DNA of 50,146 bases from positions 1,085,937-1,136,082 of the forward strand of contig NZ_LILB01000001.1 of NCBI RefSeq assembly GCF_001274945.1. The letters run 5' to 3'. Under the pieces are notes generated by a model. That model searched no databases. It saw nothing but the letters and a program-made list of their open reading frames with translations, and was not told where the DNA came from. Made by a program: the position numbers and the translations under genes. This DNA comes from Viridibacillus arvi (lineage in GTDB: Bacteria > Bacillota > Bacilli > Bacillales_A > Planococcaceae). This document shows positions 1 through 8,713 of this stretch, piece by piece (position 1 is the first letter of the stretch; each line of letters starts with the position of its first letter).

Positions 1-78
1 GCATTTACCGCATGCACCGCCGTAACGTGCTACATTTTTAAGATCCTTAATTTGCATTGGTTTCGCTTTAATTTTCAC
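1..78 (-). CDS. Unidentified protein, N-terminal 26 codons only (runs off the window)
   Basis: A GTG start at 78 is preceded by an excellent ribosome binding site (AAAGGAGGTGA on the minus strand) and overlaps the last codons of the holo-ACP synthase gene, so it is very likely the next gene of that operon. The visible protein starts MKIKAKPMQIKDLKNVARYG and continues GACGKC. No family is recognised. The two cysteines in GGACGKC are the only distinctive feature. An internal ATG at 57 is possible, but it lacks such a site. The position after an RND exporter and a dedicated holo-ACP synthase hints at a secondary-metabolite or lipid pathway beyond the window edge; this is inference. Confidence 0.55.
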   Translation of the reverse strand, partial: MKIKAKPMQIKDLKNVARYGGACGKC

Positions 79-469
79 TAGTTTTCACCTCCTTTAATTT
101 CTCTGCAGTAACAAATGCAATGACATTTTTTGATGTATAACTAATCGAGTGATGTAAAATAATTCCTTCTTCTTTTAAATTGATTTTTGATGTATAAATA
201 TTTGTCTCTCCATTATCATCGATGAAAAATTCAATATTTAAAAAATTAAATTTTTCATAAACAAGATGATTAATGGCTTTATATGCTGCCTCTTTAATAA
301 CGAAACATTTAGCTATCCATACTAATCTAAGCTCACTATCTTGTAATCCCATACAATAGTCTCTCTCTTTTTTGGAGAGAACCTTTTCAATGATCCAAAT
401 TTCATTTCTTTTAAGCATTTTATCTAAACTGGCTAGTTCAATCATATCTACTCCGATTCCAACTAACAC
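68..469 (-). CDS. acpS: Holo-[acyl-carrier-protein] synthase (AcpS-type phosphopantetheinyl transferase), divergent
   Basis: Transfers 4'-phosphopantetheine from CoA to a carrier-protein serine in the cytoplasm. The 133-residue length fits AcpS. The start motif GIGVDMIEL carries the conserved Asp, WIAKCFVIKEAAYKAI matches the (F/W)xxKEAxxKA metal and CoA site, and HHSISYTSKNVIAFV matches the C-terminal HVSISH strand. The sequence is well diverged from a housekeeping AcpS (CFVIKE in place of RFAAKE), so this may be a second, pathway-dedicated enzyme. The start is GTG at 469 with AGAGTGAT upstream. It lies 109 nt downstream of the RND gene and overlaps the partial gene that follows, which suggests an operon. 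Confidence 0.85.
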   Translation of the reverse strand: MLVGIGVDMIELASLDKMLKRNEIWIIEKVLSKKERDYCMGLQDSELRLVWIAKCFVIKEAAYKAINHLVYEKFNFLNIEFFIDDNGETNIYTSKINLKEEGIILHHSISYTSKNVIAFVTAEKLKEVKTSEN

Positions 470-578
470 TACAATGTATCACTCTTTCATATAATTAATT
501 TTAAATCTTATTTATTTTAATAATTGACTAATATTGAGTTTTTTTTATTAAATACTTATCTACATTAGGATTCATTAT

Positions 579-3500
579 TTACTTTTTTTGCAAGTTAAAC
601 AAACTGTATAGTATTGGTACAATAAACAGCGTTAATAAAGTAGATGTTGACAGCCCTCCAATGACGACAACAGAGAGTGATTTTGACACCATTCCTGATT
701 CATTTGAGATAGCCATTGGAATTAAAGCACCGATTGTTGCAATAGCAGTCATCAAAATTGGTCGAATACGTATGACGCCGGCTTCAATTATAGCTTCTTG
801 TTTGATCATTCCACTTCTTTCATTTTGCTTCACCTTATCTACTAGAACGATAGCATTCGTTACTACAATCCCATTCAACATGAGTAAACCAATCATTACA
901 GGCATACCAATTGGTTCATTTACTATATAAAGTCCAATTAGCGCTCCAATGATAGAAAATGGTATTGCAAACAGAATAACAAATGGAGCCTTTCCTTCTC
1001 TAAATGCAATTACCATGACTAAATATACTAAGAAAATACTGATTACGATGGCAATGAATAGATCTTTAAAGCCATCTGACATCGATGCAGAAGCGCCTTC
1101 CTTGTAGTAGCTAATATTTTCTGGTAACTCTAAATCATTGATAATTTCATCTGCTTTCGCTATTACATCCCCTACTTTTTCATCTGTGATTGTACCATTT
1201 ACCATGATATATTCATTTCCATTCAAATGAGAAACAGCGGTAATATTATCGACTCTTTTCAATTCACCTATCTCTTTGAGAGAAACCGGCATACCCATTA
1301 CATTGTTAATTTTTTGATTCCCTAGTTTTTCGATGGATGTTATTTCGTCCATCTTCAATCCAAGTTTCACTTCTAATATTTCGCCTTCCATTCTCATTGT
1401 TGTTACTATATCACCGCTAATTAGTGTTCGAAGACTTTGTGCTACCACGGCTGGCATTAGTCCTTTTTCAGCAAGCTTAACTTCGTCCAAATCAATGACT
1501 ATTTCAGGCTCTTCACCTTCTAAAGATGTTGTAACATCTGTCATTCCTTCTACTTCTTTTAAACTAGTTTTGATTTGCTCGCTTGCCTTTTTTAAATCCT
1601 CAGAATTAGACCCATTTACAACTAGAGTATACCTACCTTCTGCACCACCAATAATTCCACCTACCCCAGATACTGTAATTTTCTCTGGCTCTGTAATGGT
1701 TGTAAATTGGGATCTCAAATCTTTTACAAACCCATTAATATTTACTACAGAATCTTTTACAACAAATGAAATTGTTGCACTTTCAGAAGCTCCGTCAATA
1801 TTTGTATTTACCAGATTTATATCCTCTTGATCAATTAAGATTTTCTCCACTTTACTAGCTGCTTCAATTGTTTTCTTTGGAGCAGTTCCTTTTTCCATTT
1901 TAATTTCGACATCAAAATCATTCACTTTCTCTTGCGGAAGGAAGGTTGTGCCGAGTCTAGGTGTGATTATGGCAACAGAACCAACTAGAATCAATAATGC
2001 TGTAGTTAAAGTTATGAATCGATGTTTTAACACCCAAGTCAATCTTTTACGATACCAAATTTGAAGTGCATTTTCTTGTGGTTCCTTCAGTGTAGTTTTT
2101 AAAAGAAAAATTCTCGATAATAGTGGAACAAGAGTTATTGCAACAATTAATGAAATCAATAATGAAATAACTATTGTCCATGCAAGTGGTTTGAAAAATC
2201 CCCCTACAATCCCTGGTACAAAAGCCAATGGCAAGAAAACCGCTACAGTTGTGATTGTGGAAGTGGTGATAGCAGATGCGACTTCTCTTGTAGCTTGTTC
2301 TATGAGCTTATCATTTCTTTCTTTTGAAGCCCTTACCCTTCTAAAAACATTTTCAATTACTACAATTGAGTCATCCACTACCCGTCCGCAAGCTACTGCA
2401 ATTCCTGCAAGTGTCATAATATTTAATGTATATCCTATCGTTTTCATCAGAAGAAAAGATGCAAATATGGATACTGGAATGGATATAACAGCAATAATGG
2501 TCGAACGAATATTTCTTAAAAATAACAGGGTTACGACAACGGCCATTAATGCACCTAAAAATGCCTCCTTGAGCATAGAATAGACTGATTTCTTAATTTC
2601 AATAGATTGATCGCGCAGTGTTTCTACTTTATATCCTTCAGGAAGATCCAAATTTTTCATTTCTTCCTTAACTTGGTCAACTATAGCTACTACATTAGCT
2701 CCACCTTCGGCCATAATACCTAAACTTACTCCCTGTTCTCCGTTTATTCGTGTAATATTATTTGTGTATTCACTTTCATATGTAACTTCAGCAATTTCAC
2801 CTAAAGTAATCGTTCCAGGTAAAGTCTTAGTGGTTTTTGAATTTGCTCCTTGTGTGAAAATCTTTATTTTTTTAACATCTTCAACTGATTTTAATTCTTT
2901 ATTTATTCGCACCGGTAATACTTCGTTAGATACAGAAATATCACCGGTCGGCATCGAAAGATTATTTGCTGAAATGGCTGTTTTCACATCATTAATTGTA
3001 ATTCCACTTTCCTCTAATTGTTTAGGTATTAGTCGAACAAGCACTAACCGATCTGCAACCCCGCCAACCTCGATTTCACTTACTCCATCGATTACTTCAA
3101 TGAGTGGAATTATACGTTTTTTCATAAAGTTTTGAACTTCTTCATAATTTTCTTCGGCATAAATCCCCATTGAAAAAACAATTGGATTATCATCAGGACT
3201 AGATAATTCAAACTTCGGTTCTTCTGCCAATTTTGGGAGTTGAATCTTGTCAATACTTGCCCTTACTAACTGTTCAGCTTGCTTCATATCAATTGACATA
3301 TCAAATTCTATCGTTGAATATGCTGCATTAGCAACGCCACCTGTATATACATTCTTTCCGCCTTCAAGCTTTATAAATTCTCTTTCCATTTGCTCCCCAA
3401 TATCATTCATTGATTGTTCAGGTGAAGCACCTGGATAAGGTATAAAAACTGTCAAATATGGAATGTCCACGTTTGGATACTTCTCAATATGTAACTCTTT

Positions 3501-3590
3501 TAAAGAATAAATTCCCCCTGCAACAATAAGAAGTACCACTAAACACAGAGCTAAAGCACTTTTCATACTAAACTGAATTATTGATTTCAT
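579..3590 (-). CDS. RND-family efflux transporter (AcrB/SwrC-like)
   Basis: A 1003-residue inner-membrane proton-driven exporter, the normal length for the AcrB/MexB/SwrC family. TM1 lies at about residues 10-30, followed by a large extracytoplasmic porter domain. TM4 holds the proton-relay pair Asp406-Asp407 in GRVVDDSIVV. The second half repeats the plan, with TM segments near 545, 860-880 and 960-990. In Bacillus the relative SwrC exports surfactin-like lipopeptides; whether that holds here is inference. The start ATG follows GAGGCAGG. It is the first gene of a probable operon with acpS and the unidentified partial gene. No periplasmic adaptor gene is visible, as is usual for Gram-positive SwrC-type pumps. 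Confidence 0.92.
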   Translation of the reverse strand: MKSIIQFSMKSALALCLVVLLIVAGGIYSLKELHIEKYPNVDIPYLTVFIPYPGASPEQSMNDIGEQMEREFIKLEGGKNVYTGGVANAAYSTIEFDMSIDMKQAEQLVRASIDKIQLPKLAEEPKFELSSPDDNPIVFSMGIYAEENYEEVQNFMKKRIIPLIEVIDGVSEIEVGGVADRLVLVRLIPKQLEESGITINDVKTAISANNLSMPTGDISVSNEVLPVRINKELKSVEDVKKIKIFTQGANSKTTKTLPGTITLGEIAEVTYESEYTNNITRINGEQGVSLGIMAEGGANVVAIVDQVKEEMKNLDLPEGYKVETLRDQSIEIKKSVYSMLKEAFLGALMAVVVTLLFLRNIRSTIIAVISIPVSIFASFLLMKTIGYTLNIMTLAGIAVACGRVVDDSIVVIENVFRRVRASKERNDKLIEQATREVASAITTSTITTVAVFLPLAFVPGIVGGFFKPLAWTIVISLLISLIVAITLVPLLSRIFLLKTTLKEPQENALQIWYRKRLTWVLKHRFITLTTALLILVGSVAIITPRLGTTFLPQEKVNDFDVEIKMEKGTAPKKTIEAASKVEKILIDQEDINLVNTNIDGASESATISFVVKDSVVNINGFVKDLRSQFTTITEPEKITVSGVGGIIGGAEGRYTLVVNGSNSEDLKKASEQIKTSLKEVEGMTDVTTSLEGEEPEIVIDLDEVKLAEKGLMPAVVAQSLRTLISGDIVTTMRMEGEILEVKLGLKMDEITSIEKLGNQKINNVMGMPVSLKEIGELKRVDNITAVSHLNGNEYIMVNGTITDEKVGDVIAKADEIINDLELPENISYYKEGASASMSDGFKDLFIAIVISIFLVYLVMVIAFREGKAPFVILFAIPFSIIGALIGLYIVNEPIGMPVMIGLLMLNGIVVTNAIVLVDKVKQNERSGMIKQEAIIEAGVIRIRPILMTAIATIGALIPMAISNESGMVSKSLSVVVIGGLSTSTLLTLFIVPILYSLFNLQKK

Positions 3591-3989
3591 CTTATACCTG
3601 CCTCTATAAATATTTATTTAACTTCATTTCTGAACCATTTGATTAATTGTGTGCCATTCTATTGAAAATGATATGATATTCGGCGCAATTGGAAACTAGG
3701 TAAATACCAAATCACAAATCTATTTAGTATAAACAACTAATATATAGTGTTATTTCTGCCATTTACAATAAATTATATTTAATGAAATATATAGTAATTA
3801 TTAATAAAAAAAAATAAAATAGTCCCAATTTGATTTCATAATTTGTCTGATTAGTGTATTACTAACTTCTTAATTCATCTATATTTTCTATATTCAGATT
3901 AATATACTATTATCCGTCATTTCAAGGTAAGAAATACGACATTACTATTTCGGTTTCCCGACATATTTTGTCATTATTTGTTAAAAACA
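3591..3989. other. Intergenic region with no gene seen
   Basis: An AT-rich stretch between the divergent RND gene and comQ. I see no convincing open reading frame, RNA gene or terminator. It presumably holds the RND promoter and the upstream part of the comQ control region. Confidence 0.5.
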
Positions 3990-4054
3990 CTCTATAAAGA
4001 TAGAGGTAACTCTATATAAAAAGAGTTACAGTCTACATAAAACAGTAATATAAC
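3990..4054 (+). promoter_or_regulatory. Putative comQ promoter with two tandem inverted repeats
   Basis: Seen directly: CTCTAT-N4-ATAGAG at 3990-4005, immediately followed by GTAACTCT-N8-AGAGTTAC at 4006-4029, both perfect. A plausible sigma-A promoter overlaps the second repeat: -35 TTACAG at 4026-4031, 17-nt spacer, -10 TATAAC at 4049-4054. The position over and upstream of the -35 suggests a transcription-factor site controlling comQXPA. It does not look like the known ComA box TTGCGG-N4-CCGCAA. Binding by any factor is inference. Confidence 0.4.
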
Positions 4055-4161
4055 ACACATTTTTTACGTTATTTACCATTTTACTATTCCATTTAGTCGA
4101 TATATGATTCATAATGAATGTATACTGAATGTATTTGTTACAACAAAAGGTGGTTTGTATA

Positions 4162-5058
4162 ATGCGACATAATGAGGTCTTAATTATTAAAATGAAAGAA
4201 CTAATTACAACGAATCAACATTTACATCTAGCTTTTCAGGACCAACTTATTCAATATATCAATGTCAAAACAAACGCTTCTTTCATGTTTGCTCATCTTT
4301 GCCTTTTCCATTATGAGGCATTTGGCTGTGAACTAGATGATGATGTGGTGTCGATTGCAGCAGCACTTGAGTTACTTATTTTAAGCTTTGATATAATTGA
4401 TGATTTACAAGATGGTGATGTCGATACAATCTGGTCTCAGGATACCTCAATCGGTTTAAATGGAGCTATTGCGCTTCTGTTTATTGCGAAACAAATTGTA
4501 TTAAAAACTTCAAGTCGATACAAATGGGAAGTTGCTTGTTTGCTAGAAGAATATGGCCTTGATTGTATTAATGGTCAACAACAAGATTTACTTAATACAG
4601 CACGGACTGAAGAAGCATATCTCAATATGATTCGCCAAAAATCTGGTTCATTAACTGCACTAAGTTGTCAGCTTGGTGTTGTCTTAGCTACTGGCCAAAT
4701 AAATTCAACGGTTGCACGATATGCTGAACATATCGGCATGATTCAGCAAATCAAAAACGATATTACAGACTTAAAATATTGGAATGGAAAAAATGATATT
4801 CTCTATAAAAAATATTCGTTGTCAATTCTTTTTTTATTTTCACAGCCCTCATCAGTTGCGGTACATCTAAATGATTACTACGCAGGTAATACGCATTCAG
4901 TAAATGTTCCCTTACTTCAAAAAGCATTAATTGATAGTGGTGCGATTCAATATGCACTGGCGATTAAAAACTTATTAAAGCTAGAAGCTTTAGTATTTTT
5001 AAAGCAGATTAAAATGCACGAAGTAGACCTTTTATATGTAGAAAAATTAATGAAATGA
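4162..5058 (+). CDS. comQ: ComQ, isoprenyl transferase that modifies the ComX pheromone
   Basis: A polyprenyl-synthase-fold enzyme that attaches a geranyl or farnesyl group to the conserved tryptophan of the ComX precursor, and is needed for its processing. The 298-residue protein has the aspartate-rich prenyl-diphosphate site DDLQD (Asp80, Asp81, Asp84), preceded by FDII. A second acidic patch is IKNDITDL. The start at 4162 is preferred over the upstream in-frame ATG at 4129 because AAAGGTGG lies 8 nt before it. The gene heads a four-gene set with comX 11 nt downstream, the classical comQXPA order. Sequence similarity to any one strain's ComQ is expected to be low because this locus is highly polymorphic. 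Confidence 0.9.
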   Translation: MRHNEVLIIKMKELITTNQHLHLAFQDQLIQYINVKTNASFMFAHLCLFHYEAFGCELDDDVVSIAAALELLILSFDIIDDLQDGDVDTIWSQDTSIGLNGAIALLFIAKQIVLKTSSRYKWEVACLLEEYGLDCINGQQQDLLNTARTEEAYLNMIRQKSGSLTALSCQLGVVLATGQINSTVARYAEHIGMIQQIKNDITDLKYWNGKNDILYKKYSLSILFLFSQPSSVAVHLNDYYAGNTHSVNVPLLQKALIDSGAIQYALAIKNLLKLEALVFLKQIKMHEVDLLYVEKLMK

Positions 5059-5069
5059 GGTAATGTCAA

Positions 5070-5234
5070 ATGATGAAATTCATTCAATACTTACAAGAAA
5101 ACCCAGCGTTCATACAACTTTTAAAGGATAATAAGCTTTCTTTAGTAGGTGTAACTTCACTACAACAAAAAGCGATTGTGGAAGCATATGATAATGATGT
5201 ATGCTTAGGCAGCCTAGGTTGGCGACCACTTTAA
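5070..5234 (+). CDS. comX: ComX pheromone precursor (54 residues)
   Basis: The precursor of the prenylated quorum-sensing peptide that activates ComP. The start ATG at 5070, or 5073 at the adjacent ATG, follows GAGGT just after the comQ stop. The protein begins MMKFIQYLQENPAFIQLLKD, then NKLSLVGVTSLQQKAIVEAY, and ends DNDVCLGSLGWRPL. Family hallmarks present: about 55 residues, position between comQ and comP, a central (S/C)L(I/V)G motif, an alpha-helical AIVEAY segment, and a single Trp (residue 51) near the C terminus for prenylation. The mature pheromone is probably the last 6 to 10 residues containing GWRPL; the exact cut is unknown. The gene overlaps the longest possible comP frame by 34 nt. 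Confidence 0.88.
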   Translation: MMKFIQYLQENPAFIQLLKDNKLSLVGVTSLQQKAIVEAYDNDVCLGSLGWRPL

Positions 5235-7504
5235 TCCCTCTCCGTTCGTTCATCACCTTGTTAACACTTTATATCGCTGTTGGGAGTTATGTACTTTATA
5301 TCAGCTATAGTTCTCCTATTATTGGGATAGAGGTTGTAAAACAAGACGATCGATTGGTAATTGAGCATTTCGAATATCCTGATTGGGCAGAACTCCATGA
5401 AATAAGTAAGGGTGATATATTAATTGCAATCGATGACTTCTCTCCTTATAAATTGGAGCACGTTGCACCAGACGGGATTGTTCGATCTGCTAAAACACTA
5501 ACTGTAATGGACGCTACAGGAAACAATAAAGAAATTATTGTTTTGTATCATGAATTGCCTAAGGCATTTTCACATTTTTTCATTTTACCATTAATTTACT
5601 TTTTACTTATCTTGTCATTAGCAATTTATTTATATAAGCAAAAAAGTGGCAATGTCGCTTCACTGAATATTTTAATTTATTTTTTGCTAACGGTATCACT
5701 TGCATATTGTAGTGTTGGTGCATCCACCCAACTACATCCCGTGGGTAGTATTGTTAATAGTACATGTTTAATCCTATGCCTTGTACTACTCATTCACTTT
5801 TTACAAAAGTATTTTGCTTTTTTGCGTATACCATGGAGATTTAATAAAAACATTTGGATCTTATATCTCATTACAGTGTGTGTTTTCCTAGTATCTATGA
5901 TAGAAATTTTCAATTCAGCATTTTTCACTTTGAATACGATCATCATATTGCTGCTATTTGTGGCTCTGATTTTTTATATTTTAATCATTCTTGCAACTTC
6001 GTACACTCGTGATCGAAGCATTCAGCTCCAAATACTTTTTTGGTTTATCGTTCTACCATTTTTACCTTTTGTCATTTTTTATGTACTCCCTGAATTATTA
6101 TTTCAACAAACAATTTTAAGTCCATCGACTTGCGCTATATCGTTACTATGCATTCCCTTTACATTCACCTTTATGCAAGTAACGGAACGATTATTTGATG
6201 TTGACTATTATGTTTCTCGTATACGTTACTATGTGCTGTTTGCTGGTGGTATGACAGTTTGGCTAATGATAGGTATTGACTCGTTTTTATCGATTTCAAT
6301 CCTTACTAATATAGGTATAGCACTTTTTATTTTCATTTCTATTTTTGTGCTGTTATGTGTTAAAGAAAAAATTGATTATGTGTATAGAAAAGTATTATTT
6401 TCTACGAACGGCAATAATATTCATTTTTTGTATTCGATTATCGATAAAGTCGGAAAAGAAATAAAAATGGAAGATTTATTTAACACACTTTCCGATCAAC
6501 TTATGAAGCAATTAGAAATGAATACGGTTTATGTCATACATTATGATATGGAAACTGAACAGATTTCTCTTGCTAATGCTCAGTCTGAAGAGAATAGGCA
6601 CCAACTCCAATTAACGCCAAAGGATTTACATCAACTACAAGTTGGATCAATAAAGAAATTTCAAACGTTTTACGTCGCTTGCTTACATCGAAATATAAAA
6701 ACAAAATACTTTTTGATTTTAAGAACCAACTCCAAAATCCATTTAAAGAAGGAAGAACTTCTATGGTTAGAATTACTGCTTCATTACATTGATAATTTTG
6801 TTGAAAACACACAGCTTGTAGAGGATTTAATGTTTGAGTTAAAGCAAGCAAAGGAAGGACAAAACTATCCTGCTTGGCTACATAAGCTCTGCTGGTTACA
6901 GCTTGAAGAAGTAAAAAGTCAACTTGGACAAGAACTCCATGATACTATTTTACAAGAGCAAATTTTTTTAATTCGCGAATTGGACAACTTACTTTATGAA
7001 CGTGATCGCAATCTCGTACAACAAAGAATTTTACAAATTCATCAGCAACTAATAACAATAAATGTCCAGTTGCGTCTATACTGCGAGCAACTTAAGCCTC
7101 CGCTTCTTCAAACACTTGGTTTGGAAGCTGCACTGACGAAATTATTTAATCAGACCGAACAACGAGCTCACTTTACTTTAATGCATTCTATTGAACCGTT
7201 ACTAATAGATGACAATGAGATGTCGTTACTCATTTATCGTTTAATCCAAGAAATGTTAAACAATGCAATAACACATTCTAAGGCAACATATGTAAAAATT
7301 GAACTTCGTGCTTTATCACAAGGTTTTCATTTATTTTATATGGATAACGGGGTTGGCTGTCACTTAGAAGATTTGTGTTTATCTGGGACGATGGGGATAA
7401 TTGGCATGAAGGAACGTGTTGCCGCATACAAAGGGACTATGGTTATTGACTCTTACCCTAATGAAGGTATGCAGTTTGATATTACGGTCAATAAAGGAGG
7501 CTAA
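5201..7504 (+). CDS. comP: ComP, membrane histidine kinase sensing ComX
   Basis: A two-component sensor that autophosphorylates on binding ComX and passes phosphate to ComA. The long N-terminal half is membrane embedded. A PDZ-like extracytoplasmic loop (about residues 45-110, including ISKGDILIAIDD) follows TM1, then come about 7 more TM segments to residue 395. The HisKA_3-type dimerisation box LGQELHDTILQE has the phospho-acceptor His580. The ATPase has the N box EMLNNAITHS, G1 DNGVGC and G2 GIIGMKERV. The start is uncertain: ATG 5201 lies inside comX and has no good ribosome binding site, whereas TTG 5219 has TTAGG 9 nt upstream. Tight overlap with comX suggests translational coupling. 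comA follows 7 nt after the stop. Confidence 0.93.
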   Translation: MLRQPRLATTLIPLRSFITLLTLYIAVGSYVLYISYSSPIIGIEVVKQDDRLVIEHFEYPDWAELHEISKGDILIAIDDFSPYKLEHVAPDGIVRSAKTLTVMDATGNNKEIIVLYHELPKAFSHFFILPLIYFLLILSLAIYLYKQKSGNVASLNILIYFLLTVSLAYCSVGASTQLHPVGSIVNSTCLILCLVLLIHFLQKYFAFLRIPWRFNKNIWILYLITVCVFLVSMIEIFNSAFFTLNTIIILLLFVALIFYILIILATSYTRDRSIQLQILFWFIVLPFLPFVIFYVLPELLFQQTILSPSTCAISLLCIPFTFTFMQVTERLFDVDYYVSRIRYYVLFAGGMTVWLMIGIDSFLSISILTNIGIALFIFISIFVLLCVKEKIDYVYRKVLFSTNGNNIHFLYSIIDKVGKEIKMEDLFNTLSDQLMKQLEMNTVYVIHYDMETEQISLANAQSEENRHQLQLTPKDLHQLQVGSIKKFQTFYVACLHRNIKTKYFLILRTNSKIHLKKEELLWLELLLHYIDNFVENTQLVEDLMFELKQAKEGQNYPAWLHKLCWLQLEEVKSQLGQELHDTILQEQIFLIRELDNLLYERDRNLVQQRILQIHQQLITINVQLRLYCEQLKPPLLQTLGLEAALTKLFNQTEQRAHFTLMHSIEPLLIDDNEMSLLIYRLIQEMLNNAITHSKATYVKIELRALSQGFHLFYMDNGVGCHLEDLCLSGTMGIIGMKERVAAYKGTMVIDSYPNEGMQFDITVNKGG

Positions 7505-7511
7505 ACTATCC

Positions 7512-8138
7512 ATGATAAATATTTTAATCATCGACGACCATCCAATTGTATTAGAAGGTAGTAAAAATCTATTTAATAATATCGATGATATGCGAGCGGA
7601 TACAGAAAAAAATCCTGCAAATATTCCAGAAATTGTACAAAAAACACCATATGATGTTTATTTAATTGACATTAATATGCCAGGTACAAATGGTATTGAC
7701 GTCGGAGCTACCATTTGCTCTCTCCAACCTGAAGCAAAGATTATTTTGTATACAGGCGATCAGATCGAAGATTACTACTCACTTATCGTGGAAAAAAAAA
7801 TACATGGGCTTCTTTCGAAAACCGTCACAAAAGAGCGCATACTTCGGACAATACGTTCAACAATGGATGGCGATATTATCTTACCTTGGAGCTTCGTCGA
7901 TTTCGTTCAGAAATTAGATCAACCTCAAATTTCTAAGCAACCACTACTTTTAAATGAACGTGAGAAGAAAATTTTACAATTCGTCGTACAGGGCTATACT
8001 AATAGTGCTATTGCTCTCGAAATTGATCTTACTCCACGAACTGTTGAACGAAACTTATCACATATTTATCACTTACTGAATGTTACAACACGAACAGAAG
8101 CCGCTCTAATGGCAAAAGAATTAAAATTAATTGATTAA
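7512..8138 (+). CDS. comA: ComA, response regulator of the ComX quorum-sensing system
   Basis: A 208-residue NarL/FixJ-type regulator. The receiver domain (about 1-120) has the acidic pocket Asp8-Asp9 and the phospho-acceptor Asp53 in LIDINMPG, plus the conserved Lys in LLSKT. The C-terminal LuxR-type helix-turn-helix includes LLNEREKKILQFVVQGYTN and PRTVERNLSHIYHLLNV. The start ATG 7512 is chosen because GGAGG at 7496-7500, inside the end of comP, sits 11 nt upstream; longer frames beginning within comP are not supported. In Bacillus, phosphorylated ComA drives competence, surfactin and exoproduct genes. Its targets here are not visible in the window. Confidence 0.93.
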   Translation: MINILIIDDHPIVLEGSKNLFNNIDDMRADTEKNPANIPEIVQKTPYDVYLIDINMPGTNGIDVGATICSLQPEAKIILYTGDQIEDYYSLIVEKKIHGLLSKTVTKERILRTIRSTMDGDIILPWSFVDFVQKLDQPQISKQPLLLNEREKKILQFVVQGYTNSAIALEIDLTPRTVERNLSHIYHLLNVTTRTEAALMAKELKLID

Positions 8139-8713
8139 ATAAATCCAGTTGCACCAAAAAAATTGCACCCTATAAAGTTAAGTGACACTTATAAAAGTCT
8201 ACTTTACTTTATAGGTTATTTGCATTTATTTTGAAAAAAATGAGTTTTTATATACAAATGTCGCACTGTTTTAGACATTAATCGAATTAATTTTAGGTTG
8301 GCTTAGCTTTTTGAAATCCTTACTTTTGGACTTGGAATCCGTATTGGAGCAGCTAATGGTGAGCCTAGGATGAATAAAACGATCTTGCTATATTTAAGTA
8401 AAGTATAGTGTATGTAGAAGTATTTTTATAGATAACAGAATCAATATCTTTAGAAATTGTGTTTTCTAAAGATGCATTCTTGATATCCACGAAAAACTTT
8501 TTTCCTATAATTAAAGAATATAACAATTGTTCAAACATTGCTTATGGGTATTCATCTTTTTTTCCTTAATTAAGTAATTTTTAAACCTAATAATAAACAT
8601 ATACACTCAAAAAATCCATTTTATAGTATAATTCTTCATATAAAACATTAGGAATAAATTAGTAACCAACAATTGTTTTAAATCCTTATTTATCGAGAAA
8701 GGAGCTACAAAAG
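8139..8713. other. Non-coding region downstream of comA, with two hairpins
   Basis: No gene is supported. Two inverted repeats are visible. The first is CCTATAAAGT at 8169-8178 with its perfect complement ACTTTATAGG at 8206-8215, which encloses the small palindrome AAGTGACACTT (8180-8190). It may end the comQXPA transcript, but it has no real T-run. The second is a perfect 11-bp hairpin, ATCTTTAGAAA (8447-8457) with TTTCTAAAGAT (8464-8474), of unknown role. The stretch around 8310-8375 reads like a coding remnant (TFGLGIRIGAANGEPR) but is not recognised. Confidence 0.5.
8169..8215. repeat. Inverted repeat, possible comQXPA transcript end
   Basis: A perfect 10-bp inverted repeat with a 27-nt interior that itself contains the palindrome AAGTGACACTT. 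It starts 30 nt after the comA stop. The absence of a clear T-run makes an intrinsic terminator doubtful. Confidence 0.4.

Noticed and set aside
661-3438. Several plus-strand open frames opposite the RND gene
   Set aside because: They are antisense to an intact, motif-complete exporter and lack ribosome binding sites.
7666-7917. An 83-codon frame inside comA
   Set aside because: It is an overlapping frame within the receiver domain with no start signal; comA itself has all motifs.
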